A DNA stretch of 64,000 nucleotides from Bryobacterales bacterium (lineage in GTDB: Bacteria > Acidobacteriota > Terriglobia > Bryobacterales > Bryobacteraceae), in contig JADLDI010000125.1 of the NCBI GenBank assembly GCA_020846745.1, positions 50,222 through 114,221 of the forward strand, written 5' to 3'. The notes beneath the pieces are model-generated. The model ran no database searches and was not told the origin of the DNA. It was given only the letters and a program-made list of their open reading frames with translations. Below, piece after piece: positions 41,454 to 49,786 of this stretch. Numbering within the stretch: the first letter of the stretch is position 1; every line of letters starts with the position of its first letter. The position numbers were made by a program, and so were the translations under genes.

Positions 41454-42461
41454 ATGTTCAACCTCAAGCCGCTGCTACTGTTGGGCCTGGCCGCCGCACT
41501 GTCGCTTCCCGCGCAAACCAAGAAGGTCGTGGTTGTCGGTCAATCTCCCGCCACTGTTCGCGAACTGCAAACCGCGTCAGACCAGGTGCGCGTTGTCCAC
41601 GCCACCCAGGAAACGCTCATGAAAGAAATCGTCGATGCCGACGCCATCCTCGGTACGATCTCGCCGGCATTGATCAAAGCCGGAAAAAACCTGAAGTGGG
41701 TGCAAACGTATTCCGCCGGCGTCGAACTCTACCGGAGCGACGAACTGCTATCGAGCCCCATTGTCCTCACCAATGCCAAAATCATCCAGGGTCCCAACAT
41801 TGCGGACCATGCCATGGCCCTGCTGCTATCGCTCACCCGCCACATGGATCATGCCGTCCTTGGCCGCGCCAACCAGCAGTGGGCGCCGAAGACGTTCAGC
41901 GACGTCGTCGAGTTGAGCGGCAAAACCGGCCTGGTCGTTGGAGTAGGCGGCATCGGTACGCAGATCGCGGTGCGTGCCTCGGCGTTCGGTATGAAGATCA
42001 TTGGCGTCGACCCAAAGGACATCCCGTACATACCGGCACTCTCGAGAGTGGTGGGTCCCGAACGGCTCGATAGCGTCATTCCCGAAGCGGACGTAGTATT
42101 CATCTCGGCGCCCGACTCGCCCGGCAGCCGCGGCATGTTCGGCCAGCGCCAGTTCGACCTCATGAAGAAGGGGTCCTATTTCATCGCCGTCTCGCGCGGT
42201 AAAGTCTTCAATCACCAGGCGCTCGCGCAGGCACTGGAAAGCGGCAAACTGAAGGGCGCCGGGCTCGATGCCACCGACCCCGAACCGCTCCCGCGCGACC
42301 ATCCGCTGTGGAAGTTCCCCAACATCATCATCACGCCCCACATCGCCGCCGTTTCCGACAACGTGCAGACGCGCCGTGTGGCATTGCTCAAGGAAAACAT
42401 CCGCCGCTTCGCCAATGGCGAACGGCTTCTCAATCAAGTCGACAAGGACAAAGGCTACTAA
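41454..42461 (+). CDS. D-isomer-specific 2-hydroxyacid dehydrogenase with signal-peptide-like N-terminus
   Basis: About 335 residues. The NAD(H)-binding motif GLVVGVGGIGTQIA and the catalytic region GSYFIAVSRGKVFNHQAL, then PRDHPLWKFPNIIITPHIAAVS (active-site His), are typical of the D-2-hydroxyacid dehydrogenase family. Unusually, the N-terminus MFNLKPLLLLGLAAALSLPAQ looks like a cleavable signal peptide, although NAD enzymes normally stay in the cytoplasm. The downstream amidohydrolase gene begins 3 nt after the stop and also has an export signal. Substrate unknown. Confidence 0.85.
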   Translation: MFNLKPLLLLGLAAALSLPAQTKKVVVVGQSPATVRELQTASDQVRVVHATQETLMKEIVDADAILGTISPALIKAGKNLKWVQTYSAGVELYRSDELLSSPIVLTNAKIIQGPNIADHAMALLLSLTRHMDHAVLGRANQQWAPKTFSDVVELSGKTGLVVGVGGIGTQIAVRASAFGMKIIGVDPKDIPYIPALSRVVGPERLDSVIPEADVVFISAPDSPGSRGMFGQRQFDLMKKGSYFIAVSRGKVFNHQALAQALESGKLKGAGLDATDPEPLPRDHPLWKFPNIIITPHIAAVSDNVQTRRVALLKENIRRFANGERLLNQVDKDKGY

Positions 42462-42464
42462 CCC

Positions 42465-43379
42465 ATGCTCAACAGGAGACAGATCTTGCAGACTGCGCTG
42501 AGCGCCACCTCATCCGTTGCCCTCACCACCGCCGCCACGAAGCGTCCCGGTAACTGGATCGACGCGCACGTCCATGTCTGGACCGGCGACCTCGACAAGT
42601 ACAAGCTCGCGCCGGGCTACACGCGGGCGCAGATGAAGCCTCCACAGTTCCTGCCCGAAGACATCCTGGGCCATGCCAAAGGCTCCGGTGTGAACCGCGT
42701 GGTGCTCATTCAGATGAGTTACTACCAGTTCGACAACACCTACATGCTTGATGTGATTAAGAAGCAGCCCAACGTTTTCCGCGGCATCGCCATTGTTGAC
42801 TGGAACGGTAAGTCGCCCGACGAAGACATGCGCAAGCTGAAACCCCTCGGCGTCCGTGGCTTTCGCATCTACCCTTCCAAAGGGTCGACCCCGGCCGACT
42901 GGCTGCAGACCGAAGGGTTCGCTAGAATGTTTGCCGCCGGAGCCAAAGAGCGCTTGTCGATGTGCCCGCTCATCAACCCCGACGCGCTCGTGTCCGTAAA
43001 GAAGGCCTGCGAAAAGTTCCCTGACACTCCGGTCGTCATCGACCACATGTGCCGCATCGGCGCCACCGGCGCCATCAAGGAAGAAGAAGTCAAAGCACTG
43101 ACCGATCTCGCCAAGCACAAGAACGTCAAAGTAAAGGTGTCCGCATTCTACGCCTTAGGCGCCAAGAGGCCGCCACACACTGACCTCATCCCGCTCATCA
43201 AACGCCTGATCGACGCCTACGGTCCCCAGCGCCTGATGTGGGCCTCCGACTGCCCCTTCCAAACCGTCAGCGAAAAGTACGAAGACAGCGTCTCCCTCAT
43301 CGCCGACAAGATGGACCTCAGAGCATCGGACCTCGACTGGATCATGCGCCGCACCGCGGAAGAGTCGTTCTACCGGTGA
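42465..43379 (+). CDS. Amidohydrolase 2-family hydrolase with Tat-like signal
   Basis: A 304-residue TIM-barrel metal hydrolase. The N-terminus MLNRRQILQTALSATSS has a twin-arginine-like RR pair. The metal motif HVH is at residues 35-37 (WIDAHVHVW), VVIDHMCRIGA gives a further His, and LMWASDCPF supplies the catalytic Asp. This matches the 2-pyrone-4,6-dicarboxylate hydrolase / metal-dependent TIM-barrel group. It is probably exported folded, and cotranscribed with the preceding dehydrogenase (3-nt gap). Specific substrate not assignable. Confidence 0.83.
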   Translation: MLNRRQILQTALSATSSVALTTAATKRPGNWIDAHVHVWTGDLDKYKLAPGYTRAQMKPPQFLPEDILGHAKGSGVNRVVLIQMSYYQFDNTYMLDVIKKQPNVFRGIAIVDWNGKSPDEDMRKLKPLGVRGFRIYPSKGSTPADWLQTEGFARMFAAGAKERLSMCPLINPDALVSVKKACEKFPDTPVVIDHMCRIGATGAIKEEEVKALTDLAKHKNVKVKVSAFYALGAKRPPHTDLIPLIKRLIDAYGPQRLMWASDCPFQTVSEKYEDSVSLIADKMDLRASDLDWIMRRTAEESFYR

Positions 43380-43396
43380 GGAACGACCCTCCGTAA

Positions 43397-44077
43397 TCAC
43401 TCCCCAAAATCGAACCGGTACCCCACGTCGCGCACCGTTTCGATGAACACCGGCTTTCCCGGGTCCGCTTCTATCTTCGACCGGAGCGTCGCCACGCACC
43501 GGTCTACGCTCCGGCCCGTGACGATTACGGAATTACCCCAAACGTGATTGAGGATCTGCTCCCGCGTGAATGCGCGACCCGGGTGAGACGCCAGGTATCG
43601 CAATAGCCCGAACTCCTTTGCCGTCAACTCGACCTCGACACCGTTCCGCTGAAAGCGGTGAGCCTCAAGGTCGAGCTCGCATTCGCCAAAGCGTATCGTT
43701 CCCTCCGCAGGCGTTTGCCGCCGCCGCAGCAACGCGTGGACTCGCGCCAACAGTTCGCGGATCCGGAACGGCTTCGTGACGTAATCGTCCGCGCCCAGGT
43801 TCAACCCCAGAACTACGTCCTCTTCCTGGCTCTTGGCCGTCAGCATCAGAATAGGCATGTTCAGCTCGCGCTCACGCACGGCGCGGCAGATTTCGTATCC
43901 GTTTACCTTGGGTAACATCAAATCGAGCACGATCAAGTCGGGTTCGGCCGACAACGCCTTCTCCATGCCGGACTGCCCATCCATCGCGACAATCACCTCG
44001 TGACCATTGGCGGCGAAGTTATCCTTCAACCCGCGCAGCATGGCCGGTTCGTCCTCCACAATCAGGATACGGCTCAT
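43397..44077 (-). CDS. OmpR/PhoB-family response regulator
   Basis: 226 residues. The receiver domain has the acidic pair at residues 8-10, phospho-acceptor Asp52 in DLIVLDLMLPKVNG, and Lys in LTAKSQ. The C-terminal winged helix (about 125-226) includes LTAKEFGLLRYLASHPGRAFTREQILNHVWG and SVDRCVATLRSKIE. It is a transcription factor controlled by the overlapping sensor kinase gene (ATGA overlap). Direct repeats of 11-nt period upstream of the operon (47454-47472) are candidate binding sites. Confidence 0.93.
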   Translation of the reverse strand: MSRILIVEDEPAMLRGLKDNFAANGHEVIVAMDGQSGMEKALSAEPDLIVLDLMLPKVNGYEICRAVRERELNMPILMLTAKSQEEDVVLGLNLGADDYVTKPFRIRELLARVHALLRRRQTPAEGTIRFGECELDLEAHRFQRNGVEVELTAKEFGLLRYLASHPGRAFTREQILNHVWGNSVIVTGRSVDRCVATLRSKIEADPGKPVFIETVRDVGYRFDFGE

Positions 44078-45981
44078 GCCCCCACTCCCTGAACGGCCAC
44101 CGGCAGCGCCACGGTGAAGGTGCTACCCCTGCCCACCTGGCTGGCCACTTTTACCGACCCGCCGTGCGCACGCACGATGAAGTCCACGATCGACAGGCCA
44201 AGACCACAGCCGCCGCGTTCGCGCGCCAGCCGCTGGTCCACTTGATAGAACCGCCGGAAGATCTTCTGCGTCTCCCGCGCAGGAATTCCGATGCCGTTGT
44301 CCTCCACGGCGAAGCACACGCAGGCCCTCTCGCGATAGGCCCGTACGGTTATCCGCTTCTCGTCGCCCGAGTATTTCCAGGCGTTATCCAACAGGTTGGT
44401 CAGCGTGGTCACCAGTCCGCTCTCGTCGGCGAAGATCACGGGTAGCGCGGGTTCAATATCCACCTCGACCGGGCACCCCTGCGGCGCCGCGAAACGTTCC
44501 CCGATCGCATCTACCGCTGCACGGACGATCGCCTCCGGCCGCACCTCGCGGAAGTCGAACTTCTTGCGATCCCGTTCCATTCGTGAAAAGGTGAGGAAGT
44601 TGTCGATCATGCGGCTCAGCCGGGCGTTTTCGCGCGCGATCAATTCGAGATACTCTCGAGTCTTCGCCGGGTCGGGTCTGGCGTCGTCGAGCAGTGTATC
44701 GACCAGCAGGCACACCGAAGCGACCGGTGTCTTTAGCTCGTGCGAAACCGTCGCCACCAGGTCTGTCTTCAGCCTCGCCAATCGGATTTGCCGTTGGATG
44801 GCGCGGGCCACCAGCAACGCCAGTGCCGCCGTCAGCGCGATCACTAGCAGCCCCGTCCAGAAGTAAGCGAGTGTGCGCCGCTCCGCCAGCGCCGCAGCCG
44901 GATCCGCTTCTGCCGACCAGAGCACCAGCCGCAGATCCGGAAACCGCGGTCCCGCCGGCGTCTCTGTCAGGATCGGCCCCGGCGCAGCGCTGTCTCGCAG
45001 TTGCGCCGCCGCCTGCACGCCTTGCGGGAACCGCTGCGATTTCGCAAACTCCCCAATCTGGCGAATCACCGTCGCGCGGCGTAACAGCAGGTCCACGCGC
45101 CCGCTCGGTGATCGCAGCACGATCAACCGGGTATCCGGCCCTTGTTCAACCCACCGCGCGGCGACGCGCTCCGCATCATCCAACGCCGGCGCGTCCTTCA
45201 CTCCCACCGCACGCAATTCCGAAGCGAGAAAGCGGCGTTGCGGGGCACTCATAGCCGGATTGTCGTAATCGTCCATCCGGCCGATCAGGCGCGCTGTTAG
45301 TTTCTGGAATCTCGCGTCCTCGGGGTTTCCGATCAGCCGCAATGCTAACAGTTCGAGATCCGCGGCGATCAGCCTTCCCTGTAAATCGGCGGCACGATCA
45401 TGCCGCTTCCCCGCGAACTGCTCCAACACGATTCCTACGGCTACCTCGCGCCGTCCCAGCCGCAACAAGCTGCGCACCTGCCCCTGCAGCGCCCGCGCGC
45501 CCAGTATCGGATCGCTGCCGAGCTTTGCATAGGCGGCCGCCGCCCCTGCCGCGTCCGTATCCTCGAGCGCGCGCGCACGGTTCCAAGGCGCATTGTCCGC
45601 GGCCGCATCCGGACCCGGCGGCGATTGCGGCGCGGGATAGCTCAGCCGCCTCGCGGTGTCATGGATCAGCGCACTGTCGGCAAGACCGTCTCTGACAATG
45701 CTCGCGAAAACGGCTGAGGGCAAGCTCCGCACCGTCATCTCGTCGATGGCGGCCAGCCGCTTGTCCCACCAGGCATCGAGCGCCTGCCGGAACAACGCGA
45801 TCTGGCTACGATGGGCTTCGCTTAACATCTGCCGCGCCACCGCCTGCTGGCTCCGCGCAGCGTCCTGCAACAGCCACACCACACAAACGGTGGGGATCAG
45901 TATCGCTATTACGAGCAGCAGCAAAAGCGGCCACGCACGCGTATCGCGACCGCTTCTGCTGCCCGCCGGGTGCGTCCACAT
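44074..45981 (-). CDS. Membrane sensor histidine kinase
   Basis: 635 residues. Membrane helix 1 is about residues 18-38 and helix 2 about 372-395, enclosing a periplasmic sensor of about 330 residues with no family I recognise. There is no HAMP domain. The dimerisation box has His414 in TVSHELKTPVASV. ATPase motifs: N-box TNLLDNAWKYSG, G1 VEDNGIGIP, G2 GGCGLGLSIV. It is followed by the response regulator (4-nt overlap) and preceded by a TPR protein ending one nt before its ATG, so a three-gene operon is likely. Confidence 0.92.
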   Translation of the reverse strand: MWTHPAGSRSGRDTRAWPLLLLLVIAILIPTVCVVWLLQDAARSQQAVARQMLSEAHRSQIALFRQALDAWWDKRLAAIDEMTVRSLPSAVFASIVRDGLADSALIHDTARRLSYPAPQSPPGPDAAADNAPWNRARALEDTDAAGAAAAYAKLGSDPILGARALQGQVRSLLRLGRREVAVGIVLEQFAGKRHDRAADLQGRLIAADLELLALRLIGNPEDARFQKLTARLIGRMDDYDNPAMSAPQRRFLASELRAVGVKDAPALDDAERVAARWVEQGPDTRLIVLRSPSGRVDLLLRRATVIRQIGEFAKSQRFPQGVQAAAQLRDSAAPGPILTETPAGPRFPDLRLVLWSAEADPAAALAERRTLAYFWTGLLVIALTAALALLVARAIQRQIRLARLKTDLVATVSHELKTPVASVCLLVDTLLDDARPDPAKTREYLELIARENARLSRMIDNFLTFSRMERDRKKFDFREVRPEAIVRAAVDAIGERFAAPQGCPVEVDIEPALPVIFADESGLVTTLTNLLDNAWKYSGDEKRITVRAYRERACVCFAVEDNGIGIPARETQKIFRRFYQVDQRLARERGGCGLGLSIVDFIVRAHGGSVKVASQVGRGSTFTVALPVAVQGVGA

Positions 45982-45982
45982 G

Positions 45983-47398
45983 TTATTTCAGCCGCGTGCT
46001 TTCAATAATCGGGTCGATCCGTTTGCGCGCCGTTTCGAATTCACCGGGAGCGGCGAGCACCCGGAACTGCGTCATCATGTTCTCGGTCCGGACCCAGGTG
46101 ATGTATTCGACCATCGGTTTTCCGAGCAGCGAGAAATCGGCCACGAGGCTGAGCGCGGTGCGTCCGTTGATCTGGCGTGTCTGGCGGCTCGCTGCGCGCT
46201 CTTTGAAATCCGCCAACGACTTCAGCCGCCCTTCCACGGTCTGGTCAGCCTCTTTCCGTAGGCTGCTTTCGAGCGCCGCCGTCTCCGCAGCCTTGTCCCC
46301 GGACCACACAATTACGCTGGCCACAGCCTCCGGATCCAACAACAGGACCGTGTCCTTGGCCGGCGTCGGTCCAGGCTGCGTCAGCCAGCCCGTCGGCAGT
46401 TCCACCGTATAACCCTTTGCATCGGCGTAAGTAAAGGGCGCCAACCGGTTGCGTTGCCGGATGCCTGCCAGTTCCGCCGTCATCCCGGGTGCCTCGTACT
46501 TCACCAATAAATGCCGCGCATCGTTTGCAACCCAAAACGTTTGTCGCATCACCGAGATCTCGGCCTTATGCGCCTGGAACTTTCCCGCCGGTGTCTGCAC
46601 GTCTTCCACTCCCAATACTTGCAGCGAAACGTCGACCGGCGTGGCGCCCAGCGGCGAGATCACGCGGAACGACGTCTTGTAACCCGGCGCCAAAGGCAGC
46701 CGCCGCACAATCGAGTAGAAGGAATCGTTATCGTACACGGGTTTGTCGAGATCTACCGTGATCGGCGATTTTCCTGGCTGATCGATCTTGACCTGCGTCG
46801 GCTGATAAACCGCGTGCGCGTCTCCCATCATGAAGTTCCGATACCACGACTCGATGGGACGCATGTTGTCCCGTCGCACTTCGATGCGGGACTTCATCGT
46901 GCCCACGCCCAGATACATGCATGTCTTGATTTGCCAGCTATCGGCGGCGCCGCTATCCACCGAAACCACATGGGTCGCCGCCACCATGCCGCCGGGGGCG
47001 ATCAGCCGGTAATCCAGGATTTCGCCGTCCGTCCAGGGAGCGGGCGACAAATCCACACCTGCCGCGAGTTGCTCGCGTGCCTTCGCCACAAAGTCTGTCT
47101 GTTCGGGATACTGGTCGATCACCGCTTTGAAGGCGGTGGCCGCTTCCACGGGATTGCCCTTCTTAAGCAGACACAGGCCCAAACGGTACTGCGCCTGCGC
47201 GCCATATGGGCGCACGTCTTTGGCTGCGGTGACCACTCGTTTATACAGTTGGATGGCGCCGTCCAGGTCGCCTACGGTTTCCTGTGTGTAGATCGCCTTC
47301 TGAAGCAGGTCGGAAGGGCTCTGCGCCACAGCATGGGAACTTCCGGGCAACAGGCCCGCCAGAATGGCCGCCGCTACTGACCTTCGAGTGCTTTTCAT
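45983..47398 (-). CDS. Exported TPR protein of unknown function in a two-component operon
   Basis: About 471 residues from ATG 47398 (GAGGAAG just upstream; a TTG at 47410 is less likely). Signal peptide SVAAAILAGLLPGSSHAVAQS. TPR region about residues 25-110 (AIQLYKRVVTAAKDVRPYGAQAQYRLGLCLLKKGNPVEAATAF), like YbgF. The rest is beta-rich: a central part resembles DUF3108-type periplasmic domains (PVYDNDSFYSIVRRLPLAPGYKT), and the C-terminus resembles a PsbP-like fold. One nt separates its stop from the sensor kinase ATG, so it may modulate the kinase's sensing, but this is inference. Confidence 0.7.
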   Translation of the reverse strand: MKSTRRSVAAAILAGLLPGSSHAVAQSPSDLLQKAIYTQETVGDLDGAIQLYKRVVTAAKDVRPYGAQAQYRLGLCLLKKGNPVEAATAFKAVIDQYPEQTDFVAKAREQLAAGVDLSPAPWTDGEILDYRLIAPGGMVAATHVVSVDSGAADSWQIKTCMYLGVGTMKSRIEVRRDNMRPIESWYRNFMMGDAHAVYQPTQVKIDQPGKSPITVDLDKPVYDNDSFYSIVRRLPLAPGYKTSFRVISPLGATPVDVSLQVLGVEDVQTPAGKFQAHKAEISVMRQTFWVANDARHLLVKYEAPGMTAELAGIRQRNRLAPFTYADAKGYTVELPTGWLTQPGPTPAKDTVLLLDPEAVASVIVWSGDKAAETAALESSLRKEADQTVEGRLKSLADFKERAASRQTRQINGRTALSLVADFSLLGKPMVEYITWVRTENMMTQFRVLAAPGEFETARKRIDPIIESTRLK

Positions 47399-47453
47399 GT
47401 TCTTCCTCAATTCTCGCCGGGGGTGCCCGGCTGAAGAACACTTTACGGATCTT

Positions 47454-47472
47454 ATGTTACCGGAATGTTACC
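47454..47472 (-). promoter_or_regulatory. Direct-repeat site, 11-nt period, upstream of the TPR/kinase/regulator operon
   Basis: The 8-mer ATGTTACC occurs at 47454-47461 and again at 47465-47472 (GGTAACAT on the minus strand). An 11-nt repeat period is typical of OmpR/PhoB-class regulator boxes, and the operon ends with such a regulator. The rest of the 272-nt gap up to 47670 holds no gene I can support. Confidence 0.45.
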
Positions 47473-47670
47473 AAACAGTCCTATATTGGCTTCGACGCAT
47501 AGCACCGCAGCGTATTCCGCGTCCTGAAATAGATCCGACCATTCTTTTACCGTCCAAATTGGATTTGCGAGTTTGTCGGGCAGCGGACCAGCCCAACCGC
47601 AACAGTTCGCGCAAGCGAGCGGTGCGGGAGCCGTGGCGAGAAGGGTCCGCAGGGCAGCATTTAGAACAGC

Positions 47671-48693
47671 TTATTGCGACATCTGCAGCGGGAAGTAGCT
47701 GTAGGGTCTGTTATAGAGCTGAACCGCTTTGCGTGCCAGCGTGCCGGCGAGTCCCAGGTCTGGTAGCCCCTTTGGAGCCGGTGGGGGCGCGGACGGAGGA
47801 TTGGCCGCGAAGCCCGCCATGGTGGCGACTTCAAATTCGGCGGCATTGGCGGCCAGAAAGCTCAACAGCGACTCGAACCGGTTCATCACCGTGTGGTCCG
47901 GCCGTGTCTCGTCATACCGAAAATCTTTCTTCTTGATGAAGCTGAATGAGTGGAATACGATCACCACATCCTCGATGCCGAGTTTGCGGCACTGGCGCAG
48001 CATGCTCCGCATCTCGCCCGCCGACACCGAAATCACGTCAATGTACTTCAGCCGTCGATTGGGCAGGTGCTCATTCGCGACCATGATCGGCAGTTCCCAT
48101 AATCCCGCAACCTGCCGTGCCGTATTGAATGGCAGCGACCCATTGCGGAACACCTCGCCCGAAGGTTCCACTCCGTTCAGGCTCGAATCGACCGCGAAGC
48201 CGAGTTCGCTGAGAATATCGAGCGTCTGCAGATCCGCCGCGAAGTTGCCGGCACGATAAGCAATTGGCGCCTGCCCGGTGAACTGCATGAACTTCTCCCG
48301 CGCAATCGCCAGCAGTTCGCGCTGCACCTCGCGCGCCAGGCACATAATCCGGTCCTCTTTGCCCATGCCCTTTTTGCCTGCCAGCTTCTGTGCGTAGAAG
48401 TAGTAGGTCGGATGCACGTGCAGTTGCACGTCCTGACCCTTTGCCAACAAGAACTGTAGATACTCTCGAACCGGAGCATCGCCCAACACCAGCGAACATA
48501 GCGTCTCACAGAAGAATGTCGCCTGCATCCCGCGTTGATTGAGTTGATCGCAGATCCAGCCGATCCCGTAATCCCGCCCGCCGATGCGGCAGTAGACCGT
48601 CCGGTCCAGCGGCACCGGCCGAACCGCATCAATACTCCACGCGCCCCCGATAGAGGTTTCCGTGTCGACGGTAAGGTAAACGCGTGTGCGCAT
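47671..48693 (-). CDS. Polysaccharide-deacetylase-like protein
   Basis: 340 residues from ATG 48693; a longer frame overlaps the upstream gene and lacks family similarity. RVYLTVDTETSIGG contains the DTE metal-binding acidic pair of this NodB-like group. QATFFCETLC follows, QLHVHPTYYFY holds the His pair, and YRAGNFAADLQTLDILSELGFAVDSS is the conserved R-x-G-x-F motif. It probably removes acetyl groups from a glycan or capsule precursor. The GNAT/FemAB-like gene ends 8 nt upstream, giving a two-gene operon for envelope or exopolysaccharide modification. Confidence 0.75.
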   Translation of the reverse strand: MRTRVYLTVDTETSIGGAWSIDAVRPVPLDRTVYCRIGGRDYGIGWICDQLNQRGMQATFFCETLCSLVLGDAPVREYLQFLLAKGQDVQLHVHPTYYFYAQKLAGKKGMGKEDRIMCLAREVQRELLAIAREKFMQFTGQAPIAYRAGNFAADLQTLDILSELGFAVDSSLNGVEPSGEVFRNGSLPFNTARQVAGLWELPIMVANEHLPNRRLKYIDVISVSAGEMRSMLRQCRKLGIEDVVIVFHSFSFIKKKDFRYDETRPDHTVMNRFESLLSFLAANAAEFEVATMAGFAANPPSAPPPAPKGLPDLGLAGTLARKAVQLYNRPYSYFPLQMSQ

Positions 48694-48701
48694 CTTAAAA
48701 A

Positions 48702-49634
48702 CTACCGGCGCAGCAGGCGCTTGATCGTTGCCTTCACGCCCAAACGCTCGAGCACGCGGCCCGACCATTCGGAGAAATCGTCCGTCGCGGCGTGCGCATA
48801 CACCGCCGCCATCAGGTGCGGTTTCTTGCTGAAGTAGAACACATCCGCGCGCAGGTAACTCCCGCGCGAAAACAGCTCTTTCGTCTGCCCCTTGCCGTAA
48901 TCGAAATCAAAATAGGTCAGCTTCGGGTCCTCAAACAGCCTCTCCAAAGCCAGGAACAGCAGCACGGTCCCAGGCGAAGCGTCCGCGTGAGCCGGGTCAT
49001 ACCCGAGAAACTGGTAATCGACCACCCCGTCCTCACGAACCGGCAGATGCAGGTATGCGACCGGCTGGCCCTTCAGGTATAAGATGAACCCGCGAATCCG
49101 ATCCTGCGCCGCCAGTTTCTCGGTGTAGGTTCGAAACTCCGCCGTATCCGGAATCGCCCCATCGAACAGCTTCTCCTGATATGTCTTCGTCGCCACCTGC
49201 CGCGCCAACCGGTGATACTCCGGCATCTCGTCCACGGCCTGGAACAGCTTCAACTCAACCGGACCTTCGTTCAATTCTTCGAATTTCCGCACCTTGCGCC
49301 GCAAAGTCGAACGGCTTTTCGACGAAAACTGCTGCAGGTATTCCTCAAACGTCCCTTCGAGCGGCGTGTACCAGGTCTCGACTTGGTGAATGACATACCG
49401 CAACGCATTCGGCAGCCGCTCAAGCTTCGGCAGCGGAGCAGCGAGTGGGATGTTCTGATAGAGGTAAAACGGAGCTTCCGACAACCGTTCCGGCGAAGGT
49501 GGCTCCACAACAGGAGCCGCGCCCGGCGAGAATGGCCACCGCACCACCCGGCCGTTCAGGTGCAGCCGGTACAGGCAGACATCGCTGATACTGTACTTGA
49601 GCTCTACCTGCCTGTTTTCAAATTCCTGGGGCAA
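48702..49634 (-). CDS. GNAT/FemAB-like acyltransferase
   Basis: About 310 residues. FSSKSRSTLRRKVRKFEELN (about residues 104-123) and the later GFILYLKGQPVAYLHLP...VVDYQFLGYDPAHADASPGTVLLFLALERLFEDPKLTYFDFDYGKGQTKELFSRG match the Acetyltransf_6 (BioF2-like)/FemAB group, found in polysaccharide clusters. The only start near the N-terminus is TTG 49634. A -10-like TACAAT (49641-49646) sits 6 nt before it, again suggesting a leaderless message. The start is therefore uncertain. Its product probably acts on a glycan together with the deacetylase downstream. Confidence 0.75.
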   Translation of the reverse strand: MPQEFENRQVELKYSISDVCLYRLHLNGRVVRWPFSPGAAPVVEPPSPERLSEAPFYLYQNIPLAAPLPKLERLPNALRYVIHQVETWYTPLEGTFEEYLQQFSSKSRSTLRRKVRKFEELNEGPVELKLFQAVDEMPEYHRLARQVATKTYQEKLFDGAIPDTAEFRTYTEKLAAQDRIRGFILYLKGQPVAYLHLPVREDGVVDYQFLGYDPAHADASPGTVLLFLALERLFEDPKLTYFDFDYGKGQTKELFSRGSYLRADVFYFSKKPHLMAAVYAHAATDDFSEWSGRVLERLGVKATIKRLLRR

Positions 49635-49786
49635 ATTTGAATTGTATCAAGCGGGGGGCAAGACCCATTTGCGCGGCATCGGAGCGAGTCACCGATCACC
49701 GAGGAAGCGTGCCGGCTTCATGGTTCCGACTTATACCTAATGCGTAAAGGACGAGGCGATGAAAACCGAGCACCCGAGAATGCTAC

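Noticed and set aside
47473..47670. Gene-free stretch between the TPR/kinase operon and the deacetylase gene
   Set aside because: Only short overlapping frames occur in both orientations and none has a ribosome site or recognisable domain. No confident terminator was found.
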